A stretch of 64,000 nucleotides of DNA from NCBI GenBank assembly GCA_004352715.1, contig SCFE01000021.1, forward strand, positions 1 to 64,000, read 5' to 3'. Shown in pieces: positions 34,936 to 46,013 of the stretch. The notes under the pieces are model-generated. The model made no database searches. It had not been told where the DNA came from and was given only the letters and a program-made list of their open reading frames with translations. Both the position numbers and the translations under genes were made by a program. The stretch's first letter is position 1, and each line of letters opens with the position of its first letter. Source of the stretch: Hofstenia miamia (Eukaryota > Xenacoelomorpha > Acoela).

Positions 34936-36366
34936 GCACAAGTTGTAAATATATTATCATTTATTGTACAACCAAGAAAGTGTAAGAATAATAAATACTC
35001 AATAAAAACATGTGCACTGATAATATTTGAAACAAATTAAAACAATATCATTTGCTTTTGCTTTCTTATCATTAAATAAATTATTATTTATATAATGTAT
35101 ATTTTCTGATACATCAGGAATGAAAGGGTTAAGAAAATCCAGAAAATTCATTTTTGAAAGACATTTTACTAAGAAAACTTCAAAACAATAACACTTTCCT
35201 TTAACCCTTGTTAAAGTATTTGTATTTCAAGATGAGTATATATTATGAATCTTCTAAGTTCATTCAAATTTTTATAAATTTTTGAATAATTTTGAGTTTC
35301 TAAATTTAAGAAAATGCATTTGCAATTAAAAAAGTGAATGTGAGTTCAAGAACATTTGATGAACATTTATATTACACAATTTTCCTTGAAGAACAGCTTG
35401 AATATACTTGGCAAAAACAAATGAGATCATGACAATAATCAGGGAGATTTTCTACTCCCAAACTATCTTCATGTTAATGATGGTGTCATCTTCCCTTTTT
35501 TCTTTTTAACTGCTAATCTTTTTTTGCCATTGTCTAACATTTCTTAATAGGATTGATGTGAGAAGATGATCCTGGCCAGGTCAAGATTGAACTGCTCTCA
35601 GGTTTCAACTACTGTGAAACAACCTTCAAAAGGTTGCAGAAAGAAACATTCTGTTGTAATATTGTGCAGTTCTAAGTTAGCAGCCATAATAGTAGTTTCT
35701 CTTTTAATAAGTTGATAGAAAAATTCTAATTCATAGTGATAATAACCCAGATAACAATTTAAAGTCAAAACAACATTGTTTTGTGTTGTTATGCTGTTAT
35801 TTTATTTATAAAAAATAACGTGGTTTTAATGTTGAAATGGTACCATTTCATTTGTAGGTTGTAGGACTGATGAAATGGCATCATACATTTGATCTGAGAA
35901 CAAGTAATTGGCTCAATGATAACTTACAACTTGACATATCCTTTCTAAGGACTGTCTTTTATCAGGTATTAATATGTAATAAAGAAGGGCTAAACTTGCT
36001 CTTGAATTCCAATGAGCATTACTTATGTCTAAAAATTTTTTAAAATTTGCCATTGGAAAGTACATGTTTTCCTCATATAATTTTACTAAATGATGCAAAA
36101 TTTTCATGTCATCCCTCCACCCTACATTGTGAATTAGTACAATTTACAACATTATCTTTAAACTGATTATAATTGGGCAATAAATGTAGCATGAATGCAT
36201 AGTTAATATTTGGTGATACTGTGTTTATTCCAAGCACTTTATCCATCACTAATTAAAGAACTCAATCAAGCACATGATGCTGACAGCCTCTAGAAACAAA
36301 CATTTAATTTAGTAATGCTACAACACCACATTAGGACCAGTTTTTACATGCATTCTCATGAAATAA

Positions 36367-37273
36367 CTGTCTCATTCACCATTACATCATCAATCAACTG
36401 ATCTCTACATCTCCTGAAGTCAAAGCAATTCTAGGTGTGATAGTGAAGGCATTGATTGAATACTACCTTCAACCTTCCATCATACAAACTGGCAGCCAAA
36501 CCCTGATTGTTTTCAAAGAACATTTGAGACCAGTTGGGCTTCTGCAGGCAATGTCAACACTGCACCCCTGATGATGTGGCATCAAGTAATGTTTAGTGAT
36601 GAATCCAAGATTTGCCAGTTTGCATCATACTGGCCACACATTTGATGACCAAGAAACCAAAGATTCAGCACACATTACACACAACAAACTGTCTGCTCAG
36701 CACTTTCTGGGATGATTTGGGGTGCTATAGCTGTGAATAGGCTTGCTGGTCTGCATTTTGTTCCTCACAACAAGATAGTCAGAGCTAAAGCCTACCTCAA
36801 AATAATTCAGGAGAATTTCCCACATTTATGCAGCTTCATGGAACATCTGTACTACAAAAAGAGGGTGCTCTTGGATGCAGCGCCAAAGTTGTGAAACAGT
36901 GTATAGCATCACCAGACCTCAATGTCACAGAAAATTGTTGGAGTCACATCAAAAACTGGCTTAGGAAGTGCCAATGCACATCACTCAATGATGTGAAGGA
37001 GCAAATTAAAGTGGTATTGTGCAGAGAGATTACTAATGATTATTATAGAAAGCTCGTCAAGTCAATGTTAAATCACATTGCTCCATGGTTGGCCAATAAT
37101 GGGTGACATACAAAATATTAGTTAGTTTTTCTGAATTAACTATTTACCTTCTACATGGTGTTAGCATATTGTTTCTACTTCGTGTTATTATATTGTTTCT
37201 ACATTGCATTTTTTAGTGTAAAATACAAAAATTTCTAAATTTGGAAAGTGTTCCAAACTTTCAGATAGTACTG
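36367..37273 (+). mobile_element. Tc1-type transposon, copy 2, 5'-truncated and CpG-depleted
   Basis: Aligns with copy 1 from its TCTCATTCACC..TTACATC segment through the right terminus (GATAGTACTG, ending 37273), in the same orientation. The left terminus and helix-turn-helix part are missing. Transposase remnants include MIWGAIAVNRLAGLHFVPHN (36712), a damaged second-Asp block near 36855 and DLNVTENCWSHIKNWLRK near 36915-36970. Nearly every CpG of copy 1 is TG or CA here (e.g. CACCGTTACATCGTC versus CACCATTACATCATC), so it decayed in a methylated setting. Confidence 0.85.
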
Positions 37274-37289
37274 TATATATATATATATA

Positions 37290-37367
37290 NNNNNNNNNNN
37301 NNNNNNNNNNNNNNNNNNNNNNNNNNNNNNNNNNNNNNNNNNNNNNNNNNNNNNNNNNNNNNNNNNN
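37290..37367. other. assembly gap (78 N) in (AT)n
   Basis: Bounded on both sides by (AT)n (37274-37289 and 37368-37398) at the right end of Tc1 copy 2. Probably an unresolved microsatellite. Confidence 0.9.
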
Positions 37368-37398
<31 letters not shown>

Positions 37399-37400
<2 letters not shown>

Positions 37401-40148
37401 TATAGTCACTGCTGTGTATGGTTGAAAACATACACACAGGTTGAAATAAAAATTTCATCAACTGCTCTGTACTTCTCCCATAGTATGAAGCAGTTTTTCT
37501 ATTGAGTTATGTGGACTTTGACTATACAGTGATAATTGTATCAATATTGAGCATATCTATGCAAAGTTTGAGGCTTTTAGCCCCAATAGCCGATTTTCTG
37601 TGGGTAACTTTAGGAATTTCCACTGTGAGGTGCTACATGACCCACTATTCCCATGGGATTTACTTGTTTCAATGCCCAGGTAATTAAAATTTTGAAGCAC
37701 TTAGTACAGAAATGGGACTGGGGATTTCAAAAAATTCTTCATAATTTTTTTAAAATTCTGTTTCCAAATAAAAGGTATCCCATGGGATCACAGGTAAACA
37801 TGGGATAAGAATATTTACTGGGATATGTCTTTTTATAGATGTGGGACCAATAATTTACATTAAATTTGAACTTGGACCAATAATTTATGGTCCATTCAGA
37901 CCATTTGTGCAGAGTGGTCATTATCAAAATTTGGGAATATGCAGTGGGCAAATGAAGGCCCAGTTTTGTCTACAGTGGTCAGTATAACTATATATATATA
38001 TATATATTATGCAAAAAATAACACTAAGGAAATCCAGTCACTTTTACTAATTATAGGAATAATTACTATATTATTATTTGTTGCATGGACATGGAGGGCT
38101 TTTGAGTTAAACTCAAGTTACACTGTCTTGTTCAAGTTTCTGCATTTTATGTATGGGTTCAATTATTTCAGTGAAGAAAATTCTGACTTTGATCAAGTTT
38201 TTCTAATTCAGAGTTTTTTTGGTTAAAATACTATTCATTTATCAAAAATTCTAAATTTGCAACCTAAAAAATAATTATTTTTGATGGACATGGAAACTGA
38301 AATTTCAAAAAATGTCTTTTACAATGTTTTGCTAAAGCTTTTGATTCATTATTTATTATATCTCTCTGGGTTTTATTGAGTTTTGTAAACTCATTCAATT
38401 TGTGGTTTAACATTCTTAGTATTGGAAAACCCTGACTGCAGAATTAAAATTTTAAAAGAAAATGTGAAATTGCAAAAGTGGCATTTGTCTTTCTCTAAAA
38501 TCCAACAAAACTATATTGGTATTGATGAAACATTTATTAATTAACTCAAGAAAACTACTTAGCAACATATTGCATTTTGTAAACACTATTGAATTAAAAT
38601 CTGGAAATTTATTTCTTTTTAAGTTTTAATGCAAATTGTGGAATGTCTAACACTGAAATCATGGATATAATATGTATTTTCAATATTTGCTTCTGCTTTG
38701 TGACAGCACAGATTTCAACAAAACTTCTGCATAGCATACTTATTGAGATGAACATCATATTTTGGATTTGCATTTTCCAGAAATTTTTAATGCAATGAAC
38801 AAATTGATTATTTCATTTAATTAAGTTTATTATGTGTATTTTTATCAATCATGCCCAGCTTGATTTACTCAAATACAAAATTATATTGTGAATTATAAAG
38901 AGGTAAATCGAATATTAATAAAAATGATGCTTAATGTTTCTTGAAAAATACCAAGTATATATTAATGTTTAAATTCTGATACTAAATGCATATATTTTTT
39001 GGCAACAGGACATTGATATATTACAGATGAAAAGTTCAAATATATCAATCAAAGTATGAAGAATTTTCATTTAAAATGAAACTTCAAGAATCAAAATATT
39101 CTAATCAAAAGCCATTAATTAAAGTCATACTTGTGTAAATCAGTCTATTTATGGTGAAGATAAACATCAAAGTATGTTTCCATTTGAAATCTCTGATTTA
39201 GAATAGTACAAATACTCTTTTAAACTATCATTCTAAATTTAAGTTATTAATACTATGAGTAATCTAATGGAATTGATAAATGCAACAGAATATTCTAGTA
39301 CTCAGTTCTTTATAGACTTGGACTGGAATAAACTCACAAATCTCAAATTAAAATTTAGAAGAGAAGCCATTGATATTTAAACATTAACTCAATAGAAATT
39401 TTAACCAAATTTTGCAAAAAGTATTTTATTTTAAATTTCAGTTTCCATTAAATATAAAAACTTAGAATTTTCTTCAAAAGTATTTAAGTAGAAACTGAAA
39501 CCAACATAACTTGAACCCAACCTTAAACCCCAGGCTTCATTAACATAGAAACATTTATTACTTCAAAAATATAATTCAAAGGGAAATTAAAATAATTTCA
39601 ATACAAATAACAAAAGCACCCGAATGCGAATTCTAATATTAACTTATTAAATAACCAAATAACGAAAATTAATTCTTTAAATAACATAATTGTCTCGTTA
39701 TTATTTAGTACAAAAATTTTACAAATATAAATAATGCGAAATGTTTTATGACTAATTTAAATAATGTCATTTTAGTCATTTAGTGTTCTTGCCTTTGTAC
39801 TTAAAATTTTGTTATTTAGCCTTTTAAATTTGGTTTTTTCCAAAATGAGTATAGCGGTTTGCTTCACTAAGTTTTTAGTCATATAGTTATTTATTTGTAA
39901 TAATTTATTTTTTACTCATTTGAAATTTTAATTTCGTGACTCAACAACGCCCACTCACTTTATATTCTTTGATATTTTCTATGAATGTTATGTAAAATTG
40001 GTATTAGTTACATCTAAAGGTATTACCCTTTCTTTTTTTCATATTTTTAACTGCATGATTGCTCAGATATACAGCGAAATTCCTCTTTCATTATGCAGTA
40101 GTGCTTATCATTGAAATCGCTAGTGTTATTGTGTAATGTTAATATTGA
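37399..40148. other. unassigned DNA
   Basis: Most of this lies in the CpG desert. The frame 37502-37683 (YTVIIVSILSISMQSLRLLA..., then a GTAATT donor-like site) is hydrophobic and might be an exon but is not recognised. The phrase GGACCAATAATTTA is repeated near 37843 and 37873. CpG frequency returns to normal from 39621. Confidence 0.45.
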
Positions 40149-40156
40149 GCTCGTAT

Positions 40157-40424
40157 CAGGGCCGTGGTTAGGGGAGGGCCAGGGCGACTGTGCCTCACTT
40201 TTCTCTTGCCATCCTGGATACAAAACTACATAGTATTAATTCTAATATTCTGTAACTAAGTTAGAGGAATTATCTTTTAGTTGAAAAATATATAATACTA
40301 ATACCATTCTATTAAAAAAATCAATGAAAAAGTTTAAAACTATTTCATATGAGTAAAACTAAAATTAATTTGAGCTTTGTGGGGCCATGGTTCCCCTAAA
40401 TTTCAAATGCAAGGCACGGGCCTG
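40157..40424 (+). mobile_element. hAT MITE with perfect 8-bp target duplication
   Basis: A 268-bp element with ends CAGGGCCGTGG (40157) and, inverted, CAGGCCCGTGCC (ending 40424). It is flanked by the exact 8-bp duplication GCTCGTAT (40149-40156 and 40425-40432). No coding capacity. Subterminal G-rich and C-rich stretches are partly complementary (GGTTAGGGGAGGGCC and GGGGCCATGGTTCCCC). It is a small non-autonomous hAT. Confidence 0.88.
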
Positions 40425-40499
40425 GCTCGTATTTGAACATTTTCTGTATGAGCTTATCAAAAATATTTTGAATCTTCACTAATTTCATAGACTGTCTTT

Positions 40500-40696
40500 G
40501 GCATTATTTTACTTTAGGGGACCCAGTTGACCTGACGTCATAAATTTATAGTTAAACTCTAACCCTAACCCCAACAAAAACCTAAAAATTTAAAAAAAAA
40601 TTAATCTACCTTCTGAAATTTAATACAATTGCAATGGTTTGGGTGCAGGGTTAGGGTTAACCCCGTAAACTGGGTCTCCTAAAATAAAATAACGCC
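40500..40696. mobile_element. MITE with ~28-bp inverted repeats
   Basis: The left end GGCATTATTTTACTTTAGGG (continuing GACCCAGTT) and the inverted right end GGCGTTATTTTATTTTAGGA (continuing GACCCAGTT) match at about 25 of 29 positions. The 197-bp element also contains CTAACCCTAACCCC and, inverted, GGGTTAGGGTTAACCCC, which extend the palindrome and should not be mistaken for telomeric repeat. Target duplication not clear. Confidence 0.7.
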
Positions 40697-41861
40697 CTAT
40701 CTTCCTAAAATAAGTAGCAATAATCAAAATTTGCATTACATCTAACATACTTGCAGAAATCAAGATAATATTTATTTGCTTACAGCGTCATGAGCTATCC
40801 TCAAATAGTTCCTAAGATAGAAAACCTATTATATCTAAATTACACTGAAGACATTAAAAAGGAATGTCAAATAGGAGTGCATCCACTAAAATCCTAAAAT
40901 TACAAATTTCTAAATTATCTTGCACAAAATTGTAATAATGTAATATTGTTTACAATGTTAAATTACACAGATTAGGCTTAAACACCAATCGCTGCCTATG
41001 TGACAAAATACTAGCACTCAAGTTTCAGCGTAAGCTATTCAATATATCGTTTATTGCTGAAGTATTTAGGAATTTTTATCATGTGCTCCACTTCTAATTG
41101 TATATATTTCATTTAATCAAAATTTATTATGGTTGCAAACTATTTAAACATTCAAAATTATACGAACATTGAGTTCTTGAATGTATGGAATTTTTTGTTT
41201 CATTCTCAGACTAGTGTCATTTCTAAAAATCAACATTAATTCCTTTTGAATATTGATTTTTTTTGATAAATTGAAGTTCTAGCAAAGCATCTGCCTCATT
41301 TAGCAGAACAATTTTTTGTTGTATTTAAAAATTATGCTAGTTGAATGGGTCGGGCTTCGAGTTAGGGTTAAAAATTGTAGTAGTTCGTTTTGATTTTAAA
41401 ATGATCCAAATCTTTTTTGAAATTCCTGAAGTTGAAAATTTTCCTATGAAGAGTTACTAATGGTTTAAAAACATTTCGTGCGAATTGTAATATGCACAGC
41501 GCTTTCCAATATTCCATGAAACTTTATGCCCGCAGCAAATTGAATTTAAGCCTCCTATAAAGCCTTAATTTTTTACAGCAATATTGAAATGGTATTTTTC
41601 ATCTGTGTTATTCCATTTAAATTTAAAAATTCTCGGGAATTTTTGCATTCATTTAATCAGTTTGATTGTATTTTGATGTTATTATGTAATGACTAACCTT
41701 AAAAATTTGCATATTATTCCACAATGATTCTTTATGTTCGTTTTTATATTTACTTGTTACTTACACATTGTTTCGGATATTTTGTTCTAGCATTTTTCTT
41801 AATACATATTTTAATAACTGTGTTTGTATATGCTCCTTTTGTTCAGTTTGTAAATGTTTTT
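40697..41861. other. upstream region of the ANKRD13C-like gene
   Basis: A+T-rich with no coding signal. The last 40 bases (TTTTGTTCAGTTTGTAAATG TTTTTAG) form a good 3' splice-site-like tract ending at 41863. Confidence 0.45.
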
Positions 41862-41863
41862 AG
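41838..41863 (+). promoter_or_regulatory. 3' splice-site-like tract just upstream of the ANKRD13C start
   Basis: TTTTGTTCAGTTTGTAAATG then TTTTTAG is a pyrimidine-rich acceptor ending six bases before ATG 41870. It could accept a spliced leader in trans, or a 5'-UTR exon in cis. Similar sites precede the starts at 45861 (19 nt) and 4973 (5 nt). Confidence 0.45.
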
Positions 41864-41869
41864 ACGTTT

Positions 41870-43180
41870 ATGGGAGAATTGTTACGTCTTCATCGATATG
41901 CTTTTGAGAATAATGTCAAAGCCCTTAGTGAGTTATTAGGTTCTGAAACTATATCTGAAAAAACTTTAAATTATAAGGATAAATTCGGTAATACTGCCAT
42001 ACACTTAGCACTTATTCTTGGTCATAAAGAATGCGTTGAACTTTTGTTGCAGCATAAGGCCTCTATCAAAGAATGTAACAAAGAAGGATGGACACCACTT
42101 TCTGAAGCTGTGAGTTATGGTGATAGAGACATTATTAGAAGTGTCATCGAACGCTTGAGAGAAGAAAGCAAAAATAATTTTGATCAACGTAGATTAAAAA
42201 TAGCACAGAATTTGAAAAATATTCCAGATTTTTATTTAGAAGCGAAATGGGATTTCCATACATGGGTGCCATTGCTTTCTCGATTTTTACCGAACGATGT
42301 TTGCAAAATTTACAAAAAAGGATGCACAATAAGAATGGATTCTACACTCATAGACTTTAAAGATAGACAGTGGAAACGAGGTGATATATCTTTTTTGTAT
42401 CAGGGTGATGCAAAATCTATTGATCGCAGTCTTGTTGTAATGGATAATTGTGCCAAAGTTTTTCACAGTGCGTTAGAGACAGACACCGAAGCAGATATCG
42501 AAGAACAAATTAGTATGCTTCTTTCTAATGACATTGTGTCTATGAGTGTGTCATCAAAAGACATTGCATTTCAAAAGGTAAAATCTGGATGGATATGGAA
42601 AGTTGATAAAATCGAGGATGTAGGGGCGTTTCATTCAAATTTTTATACTATGAATGGCTTTTATCTGATTGTTAGAAAAAGACGAGAGCATTTAACGGAT
42701 GAAATGGTTCACAGCAATAAAAACGCAATGAAGTTATTTTCTCAGCATGGAACAATGGATGAAAATTTTCAGTGCAACTACATTGAATCACTTTCTCCAC
42801 CTAAAAAAGGCCGTTATTCGTTTGAGCAATACCTTATGTGTGATGCACAGCCAAGCGATTTAGGCAGAAAGAAGAAAGTTAAGATTACTCGAAAACAGAT
42901 AAAAGCAGTTTTAGCGGTTAGTGACGATTTTCCATTGTCAAAAGATATTCTTGTAGATGCACTGGAGGGCTTTCTTCCATTAAAAAAATTCGAAAAGCTT
43001 GTTGAATTTTTAAGAAATAAATTGCCTGATGGTTCTCCAGTTCGTGTAGATGTGCCTATATTGCCCACTATTCATGCTGTCATTTCCTTCACTGATTATA
43101 ATCCAAATATAGAAGACTTGCCAGACTCTTACTTTCAAATACCTGATTCATATTCAGAAGCTACCACTAGGATTTTTTAG
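41870..43180 (+). CDS. ANKRD13C: ANKRD13C-like ankyrin-repeat / GPCR-chaperone protein, single exon
   Basis: An intact 436-residue protein. Residues about 1-100 contain ankyrin repeats (DKFGNTAIHLALILGHKECV, then EGWTPLSEAVSYGDRDI). Residues about 120-432 match the GPCR-chaperone domain of the ANKRD13 family: FYLEAKWDFHTWVPLLSRFL, YKKGCTIRMDSTLIDF, RGDISFLYQGDA, RKRREHL, and the C-terminal LPTIHAVISF ... SYFQIPDSY. There are no ubiquitin-interacting motifs, as in ANKRD13C and unlike the A, B and D paralogues. The human protein acts at the ER membrane in folding and export of G-protein-coupled receptors. Here the whole conserved region is one exon, whereas the vertebrate gene has many introns, so introns were lost or the gene came from a retrocopy. 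The start is the first ATG after an in-frame TAG (41861) and a T-rich..TAG acceptor-like site six bases upstream. Assignment is very sure; function is by family. Confidence 0.95.
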   Translation: MGELLRLHRYAFENNVKALSELLGSETISEKTLNYKDKFGNTAIHLALILGHKECVELLLQHKASIKECNKEGWTPLSEAVSYGDRDIIRSVIERLREESKNNFDQRRLKIAQNLKNIPDFYLEAKWDFHTWVPLLSRFLPNDVCKIYKKGCTIRMDSTLIDFKDRQWKRGDISFLYQGDAKSIDRSLVVMDNCAKVFHSALETDTEADIEEQISMLLSNDIVSMSVSSKDIAFQKVKSGWIWKVDKIEDVGAFHSNFYTMNGFYLIVRKRREHLTDEMVHSNKNAMKLFSQHGTMDENFQCNYIESLSPPKKGRYSFEQYLMCDAQPSDLGRKKKVKITRKQIKAVLAVSDDFPLSKDILVDALEGFLPLKKFEKLVEFLRNKLPDGSPVRVDVPILPTIHAVISFTDYNPNIEDLPDSYFQIPDSYSEATTRIF

Positions 43181-45841
43181 TTGGCACTATATAATTTTTT
43201 TAATTACAATTGTCAAATATGTAATGCTTATACTACTCTGTTTCATAATTGTTGAAATTTGTACATAACGACTGTAGATAGTTTGACTGAACGCTTTTAT
43301 AAATTTGTATCGTGAATATTTTATAAATTTTTTATTTCCTGTTGTTTACTTTTAAGAGTTTATTTTCAATTTAGCAAATGCTAAGGCATATTTGAATGCT
43401 TTATTTCTTATGCAATTATGCATTATATTAAATGCCTCTAGTTGATTATTCGATATACGAAATCTAACGATTTGCTATTCTCTACAAATACATTTAGTGG
43501 TTTTGGCTTACAAAAAATTATTATACGTTATAAATTTAAAGATTGTTTTAACTTTAGTTTTTCAACGACGTTGGCTGTTTAATTGTTTTCCATTTTGTGC
43601 AATGTGCTCTTTTATTGTGTTTAAATTTCCATTGTTGATACAATGCTATTTATAATGCAAAATCAAGTGATTTCACTTCTCCTCTGAAAGTTGTGTATTT
43701 ACTTTTTTTTGTTTATAACCACCTACATTACAGCGATTATCACTATGACAATTTTTTTTATAACTATTAAAAATATAACAAAATATGAAGGTTGTTATGA
43801 AGACTGACTACTAATATTTTGTGTTTTTGAGAATAGATTTTAATCATTCTAATATTCGGCACAAAATGTTGCTATGTATTGGTGCTTGGTCAGAACCGAT
43901 GAAAGACGTGAATCATGACTACGAATACTGTTTTAGACGTCATTTTTGAAAAATGGCGTTCTTGCAGATATCGATTGCGTTGTGAAAAAAACTATTTCAA
44001 CTTTACTTTTGAATCAAATAGATTTCGCGAAGTATGAGAACGTTAATAGCAGTAATATTGCAAGAGCATCATTTCCTTTAAATTAAATTTCTTCCTGATT
44101 TATATTTGAAATTCCATGGATTCTATATTTTTTTTTAACTATTGTGATACTTGATATTAAAACCACATAAACGTGAACGCTGTGGACGTAATTGAATTTT
44201 CACATCATGCTCATGTCTGCGTGGTCCAGCTCTATCTTCATAAAAATTACCCTTTTTTAAAGTAACTGCTTGATCTTCTCTCATTGTAAAATGCAGTTTT
44301 TGCATGAATTTCGTCCGAATTACCCATTATATTTTATGTCCTATTTTATCGATTTGAGCAAAACGTTCTTTCATGTCCTTCGCTACAAATGTCCTTGCTT
44401 TCGTTTTTGGGCGATTTCTAACTCAAATTCCTTCTCTGTATTGACTAATTACTCTTTGTATGCAATTACGATTTTTGCAATTATCTGGCTAATTTTTCTT
44501 TTAGAGTTGTGACCTGTTTTGAGTGCACGAATTAACATATGTTTTTATTAATTAGTGTGTTGAACTTTATATTATTCGGTTGTTCGGAAAATGTGCGCCA
44601 TTTTTTTAAAAGAGTGAAGATCAGCATAACTACGTTCATATTCACTTTCATAGATCGTACAGCAGTCAAATCAGGGCTTTAATATTAGTGGATCTTTGAA
44701 TGACAGCGACAGACAAATGTGACGTAAGCACAGTTACAATCGATATTGCTCTTGATTTAATATTCGTATTGTAAGCTGAAAGACGGACACTCATTAAATA
44801 TGCAGGCCGTTGTTGCTAAGTGTTATGAAATGTATAACCTTACTGGGCTTTTGAGAATTAAGTTCTTTACTATGTTCCTAAATATTTTGTCATTTTTTAA
44901 CTTTTTATTGTTGACGAAAATCTATTCCATTGGCTTATAGAATTATTTAAAAATTATCGCTGTTGTTTTCTATTCATCCTTTGAAACTGAAAACCTTTGG
45001 TTTTTTATTATATTTATTTTCAAATTTACGAGATCATATGCAGTCATGTGGCTGTAGCCTATTTACAACTATAAAAAAACCAGTAGCTATATTTATTGCA
45101 ATTTATTCTTTAGGAGGCATAAATCTTGAAGAATGTAGTTTTTTAGACTAGTTTTTTTGCATACATTTAGAACGCATTTCTATTGCAGTTTTAGTTTTCG
45201 AAATTGGTCTTACTTAATTTATTTGTATTTATTGAATGAAATCTCTTTTAAAATTAAATTTTAACTAAATGTTATTTTAAGAAAATAAATTATTATTAAG
45301 TACTTTTCAGAAATGTGTGATTGGTCTTTTTGACAATCCATTTATCAGATTTTAGTCTATTAACGTGCAGCAATGCCAGTACACATCAATTTTAGTAAAT
45401 GCAATATAATACAGCATTGGCCACGTCGAGAACAATTTTGGATTTAATGAAATGACTTCTTGAGCTTTGGTGACCCCCAAATTGTTCACAGGAATAAATG
45501 ATGAAATTTATTAGAGTTCATTCAAAACTCTTCAAATCAAATTTTCTTGTCTATCTTAAATTTTTTCATTCTCCCACCCTGGATAGGGTTAAGACCTGAC
45601 TTTTCAATCACTGTCACTTTTATAATTTTATCCATTCTAATAAATTATGTATCTATTGATGTTCAGAAAGTTTGAAACAGGAAACGTATCAAATTTTTAT
45701 TATATATAATTCTCTTCAAATTTTAGGAATAAGTAATGTGAGAACATAGTAATGTTATTGTGTACAGGCTCGTGCATCATTTTAATTTCTTATCCCCTTC
45801 TAAATAGCCTTCCAAACACCACCATTTTTCACAATTTTTAG
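43181..45841. other. ANKRD13C 3' region and intergenic DNA
   Basis: No AATAAA within the first 2 kb after the stop; the first clear one is at 45284-45289. Frames at 44270-44512 and 44963-45151 are hydrophobic and Phe/Leu-rich and look random. A T-rich..TTTTTAG acceptor-like site ends at 45841, before the next gene. Confidence 0.45.
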
Positions 45842-45860
45842 AATTTATACGCTTCCCGTT

Positions 45861-46013
45861 ATGAATGAAGGTATACGTTTGGTTCAGTACATTATACTTC
45901 GGGGAGATCTCAAATGGCCTACTGGTGCACTTATTGCCCAGGGTTGTCATGCGTGTTCATCGATTATTTTTGCCCATGTAAATGATGAAACGACACAGCA
46001 GTACTTAAAACAG
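45861..46013 (+). CDS. PTRHD1: PTRHD1-like protein, exon 1
   Basis: Codes residues 1-51 (MNEGIRLVQYIILRGDL, WPTGALIAQGCHACSSII, ... ETTQQYLKQ) of a Pth2-fold protein. The pattern v.Yii.R.DL.Wp.GalaAQ.cHA is the N-terminal strand, glycine/alanine turn and histidine region shared with peptidyl-tRNA hydrolase 2 relatives. It ends in phase 0 at a donor CAG|GTGATC (46013/46014). The ATG lies 19 bases after a T-rich..TTTTTAG acceptor-like site (45841). With exon 2 the protein is 117 residues, slightly shorter at the N-terminus than the human protein of about 140. The biochemical role of PTRHD1 is not settled; it is named for its relation to peptidyl-tRNA hydrolases. Confidence 0.9.

Larger units (their letters stand above)
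34911..39620. other. CpG desert
   Basis: By reading every line I find only six CG dinucleotides in about 4.7 kb (near 35819, 36881, 37055, 37181, 37580 and 38909). The mariner to its left, the hAT to its left and everything from 39621 rightwards contain about one or more per 60 bp. TG and CA are common. This is the footprint of long-term germline cytosine methylation. No gene is recognised inside; it holds a decayed Tc1 and unassigned DNA. In invertebrates such blocks usually correspond to transcribed gene bodies, so this may be intron of an unseen gene. Confidence 0.75.

Noticed and set aside
40559-40665. CCCTAA/TTAGGG motifs as a possible interstitial telomere
   Set aside because: Only two or three units in each arm of an inverted-repeat MITE; not a tandem array.
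44270-45151. Phe/Leu-rich open frames downstream of ANKRD13C
   Set aside because: Typical of T-rich random sequence; no motif, no splice context.
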